Origin: Microbacterium commune
GTDB taxonomy: Bacteria; Actinomycetota; Actinomycetes; Actinomycetales; Microbacteriaceae
Assembly: GCF_014836945.1 (NCBI RefSeq)
Contig: NZ_JACSPX010000001.1
Location: 1,701,313-1,765,312 of the forward strand
DNA: 64,000 bases
Reading direction: 5' to 3'
Shown here piece after piece: positions 62,203-64,000 of this stretch (position 1 is its first letter; every line of letters begins with the position of its first letter). The notes beneath the pieces were generated by a model. That model was not told where the DNA came from. It searched no databases and saw only the letters and a program-made list of their open reading frames with translations. A program made the position numbers and the translations under genes.

Positions 62203-62454
62203 TCACCGACCGGTCTCTTCGTGCACCTCGCCTGAGGGCGCCTCGGTGCGCAGGTCGGTGGGTGCGTCGCCCGAGTGAAGCTGCTCGTCTCCCTCGGCGA
62301 GGTCGCCCTGTCCGTCGTCTCCCAGCTCGGCGTCGATGGGCTCGTCACCCTGCGTGTCGGGTTGCAGATCCGGCCGCCCCGCGACCGCGGCATCCGCCGT
62401 CGGGATCTCAGTGGTGGAGTCGTCGTCGGGATTCAGGGAATCGGTGCTCATCAT
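62203..62454 (-). CDS. Small acidic disordered protein
   Basis: 83 residues, Asp/Glu/Thr/Pro-rich (NPDDDSTTEIPTADAAVAG, GDEPIDAELGDDGQGDLAEGDEQLHSGDAP), with no core. Same style as the protein at 41785-42036; both may be stress-induced or envelope-free linker proteins. Function unknown. Confidence 0.55.
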   Translation of the reverse strand: MMSTDSLNPDDDSTTEIPTADAAVAGRPDLQPDTQGDEPIDAELGDDGQGDLAEGDEQLHSGDAPTDLRTEAPSGEVHEETGR

Positions 62455-62562
62455 GCCGTCCTTTCGTCGTGGATGCCCAGCCTGGGCGATCCGGGAGGAC
62501 GTCGCACGCCCCTTGACAGGATGCCGTCGGCCCGCCCTCGCGCGTGCCCTGGGTCGCGCGAG

Positions 62563-62573
62563 CTGTCAACCCC
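62563..62573. promoter_or_regulatory. Conserved upstream motif CTGTCAACCCC (copy before SDR)
   Basis: CTGTCAACCCC lies 84 bp before the SDR start. The same word in gene orientation is at 61423-61433, 81 bp before the CBS gene, and a close variant (CTGTCAAGGGG) is at 62509-62519 before the acidic protein. Confidence 0.4.
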
Positions 62574-62656
62574 CTGGCCGGACCGCTCGCGCGAGGAGAG
62601 GGTGAGCAGACTGGCAGAGGTGCCGGCACTCCCCACCGACTTCAGAGAGGCGCACG

Positions 62657-63541
62657 ATGAGCGACAACACCCCAGATCCTCGCCACCAGCACCACGATGA
62701 GAAGTTCCCCCCTCAGCAGCAGACCCAGCCGGGTCTGACCGAGGAGACCAGGCCCACGCCCGATCACGGCGAGTCGTCATACCGGGGTCACGGTCGGCTC
62801 ACCGGGCGTCGCGCGCTCATCACGGGCGGAGACTCAGGCATCGGTCGCGCGGTCGCCATCGCGTTCGCCCGGGAGGGCGCGGATGTCGCGATCGTGCACC
62901 TGCCGGAGGAGCAGAAGGACGCCGATGACACGATCGCGCAGGTGGGCGACGCAGGGCGTCAGGGGCTGAGCATCGCCGGCGACCTGCGCGACGAGCAGTT
63001 CGCAGAGCAGGCCGTCGCCCGCGCCAGGGAGACCCTGGGCGGTCTGGACATCGTGGTGCTCAACGCCGCCTACCAGCACGACGTCGACGGCTTCGAATCG
63101 CTGAAGACCGACGAGATGCGCCGCGTGTTCGACACCAACATCCTCGGCACCCTGTTCACGGCGCGGGCGGCGTACCCGCACCTGGAAGCCGGCGCGAGCA
63201 TCATCGTGACCTCCTCGATCCAGGCCTACAACCCGTCGCCCGGCCTCATCGACTACGCCATGACGAAAGCGGCCCAGGTGGCGTTCGTCAAGGCGCTCGC
63301 AGCAGAGGCGGGGGAGCGCGGAATCCGCGTGAACGCCGTCGCACCGGGGCCCATCTGGACCCCGCTCATCCCGGCCACGGGCTGGGATGACACGAAGGTC
63401 GAGCAGTTCGGCAGCGACACCCCGCTGGGCAGGGCCGGTCAGCCGGCCGAGCTCGCCGGAGCGTACGTGTATCTCGCTACAGCCGAGTCTTCGTACACCT
63501 CGGGCACGGTGCTCGCGGTGACAGGAGGTAAGGCGCTATGA
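62657..63541 (+). CDS. SDR-family oxidoreductase with disordered N-terminus (stress-protein type)
   Basis: 294 residues. A polar, Gln/His/Pro-rich ~45-residue lead precedes the SDR fold: RRALITGGDSGIGRAVAIAFA (cofactor loop), VVLNAAYQHD, SIIVTSSIQ and the catalytic YAMTK in LIDYAMTKAAQVAF, then VAPGPIWTPL. Resembles general-stress oxidoreductases such as YhdF/YdaD. GAGAGG precedes ATG 62657. Overlaps the next small gene. Confidence 0.88.
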   Translation: MSDNTPDPRHQHHDEKFPPQQQTQPGLTEETRPTPDHGESSYRGHGRLTGRRALITGGDSGIGRAVAIAFAREGADVAIVHLPEEQKDADDTIAQVGDAGRQGLSIAGDLRDEQFAEQAVARARETLGGLDIVVLNAAYQHDVDGFESLKTDEMRRVFDTNILGTLFTARAAYPHLEAGASIIVTSSIQAYNPSPGLIDYAMTKAAQVAFVKALAAEAGERGIRVNAVAPGPIWTPLIPATGWDDTKVEQFGSDTPLGRAGQPAELAGAYVYLATAESSYTSGTVLAVTGGKAL

Positions 63542-63846
63542 CCGTCATGCTCGACGACCCGATACCAGCCACCCCGCACGGGGACTGGGAGCTCACGCCG
63601 CTGGGTCGTGACAGCTGGCGCATCTGCGACCCGGCGCGACGTCATGCAGACGCCGACTGCCTGATCGCCTACGTCGACCGCTCGCCGACCGGCGTGCTCG
63701 ACGTGCTGTGGCTGCGCACCCCGTGCCCGCGGACGACGCGGTTCCGGGGCTTCAAGCAGCTGTTCGAGGCGCTGGACCTCGCCGTCGCGAACGCGTCGAA
63801 CCGGTCGCAGAAGCCGTCGCCGATCCCCGGGCGCCCTCCGCTCTGA
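63538..63846 (+). CDS. Small protein of unknown function after the SDR
   Basis: 102 residues. WELTPLGRDSWRICDPARRHADADCLIAYVDRSPTGVLDVLWLR is a compact region with conserved-looking tryptophans. Overlaps the SDR stop by 4 bases with GGAGG nearby, so co-translated. Actinomycete hypothetical. Confidence 0.65.
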   Translation: MTVMLDDPIPATPHGDWELTPLGRDSWRICDPARRHADADCLIAYVDRSPTGVLDVLWLRTPCPRTTRFRGFKQLFEALDLAVANASNRSQKPSPIPGRPPL

Positions 63847-63899
63847 ACCGCCCGGACGGCCACCGACACACACCGGCGGGGGACGCGTAGCCTCGAGTC

Positions 63900-64000
63900 A
63901 TGAGTGATCTGCGCGCCCTGCTGGGCATCCGGCATCCGGTCGTCCTCGCACCGTTCGGCGGCCTCTCGTCGGTCGAGCTCACCGCAGCCGTGAGCAGCGC
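63900..64000 (+). CDS. Nitronate monooxygenase, N-terminus only
   Basis: Window ends after 33 codons. MSDLRALLGIRHPVVLAPFGGLSSVELTAAVSS resembles the opening of 2-nitropropane dioxygenase/nitronate monooxygenase proteins (GIxxPVVxAPxGGxS). Partial. Confidence 0.65.
   Translation, partial: MSDLRALLGIRHPVVLAPFGGLSSVELTAAVSS

Overview
The window is about 64 kb of very GC-rich DNA in which nearly every base is coding. Genes overlap by ATGA or GTGA, GTG starts are common, and 'ggatgcc/gcatcc' words are frequent. A mycothiol-type ArsC, a CgArsR-type ArsR, DUF6457 and DUF7882-type proteins, and a tRNA with encoded CCA all point to an actinomycete. I infer a Microbacterium-like member of the Microbacteriaceae. 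No rRNA, CRISPR array, insertion sequence or phage gene was seen.

Layout. (1) 1-11315: respiratory nitrate reductase and molybdenum. The 3' part of narH, then narJ and narI, converge on a reverse operon of an HTH-Mop protein and modABC. A moeZ-like E1/rhodanese, moeA, moaC, a mobA-DUF6457 fusion, moaD, moaE and mog follow, then a COG2345-type HTH regulator with a C-terminal Cys pattern. Together these import molybdate, make molybdopterin and assemble nitrate reductase. (2) 11352-37664: the centrepiece, read here as a hydroxyproline and proline-peptide catabolic island. It holds a HxD..H oxygenase-like protein divergent from a GntR/FCD regulator, and a livKHMGF-type importer. It also holds a three-subunit FAD/2Fe-2S D-amino-acid dehydrogenase, two proline-racemase-family enzymes, an alpha-ketoglutarate-semialdehyde-type dehydrogenase and an amidohydrolase. 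The set is completed by an ornithine-cyclodeaminase-family reductase, a second GntR/FCD regulator, a DHDPS-family deaminase, an Xaa-Pro aminopeptidase, a proline iminopeptidase and an oligopeptide ABC transporter. A palindrome of the form ATGT-N-ACAT, with variants, lies upstream of five transcription units here, so the region probably forms one regulon. A tRNA-Ser(CGA) and a lipoprotein gene lie inside it.

(3) 38187-46287: mixed genes. These are YaeQ, a phytoene-desaturase-like oxidoreductase with an SRPBCC partner, a coiled-coil protein, small acidic and membrane proteins, an EEP-family hydrolase, a nitroreductase and a DHA2 efflux pump. (4) 46408-47993: a Cys-rich four-helix copper-storage-type protein, a small Cys protein and a DsbA-like thioredoxin. 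(5) 47990-51877: a tryptophan-kynurenine operon (tryptophan dioxygenase, an amidohydrolase, kynureninase and a PaaX-type regulator). The amidohydrolase is a candidate for the missing formylkynurenine formamidase. (6) 52010-55513: a GCS2-type ligase, a frameshifted cysteine hydrolase and an NCS1 permease. (7) 55557-57723: an arsenic cluster (ArsR, flavoprotein, ArsC) with two operator-like repeats. (8) 57774-64000: an M18 aminopeptidase, YidC with a DUF6412-type partner, FHA, CBS, two DUF7882-type proteins, an acidic protein, an SDR, a small protein and the start of a nitronate monooxygenase.

All functions are read from motifs and gene context only; no database search was run.
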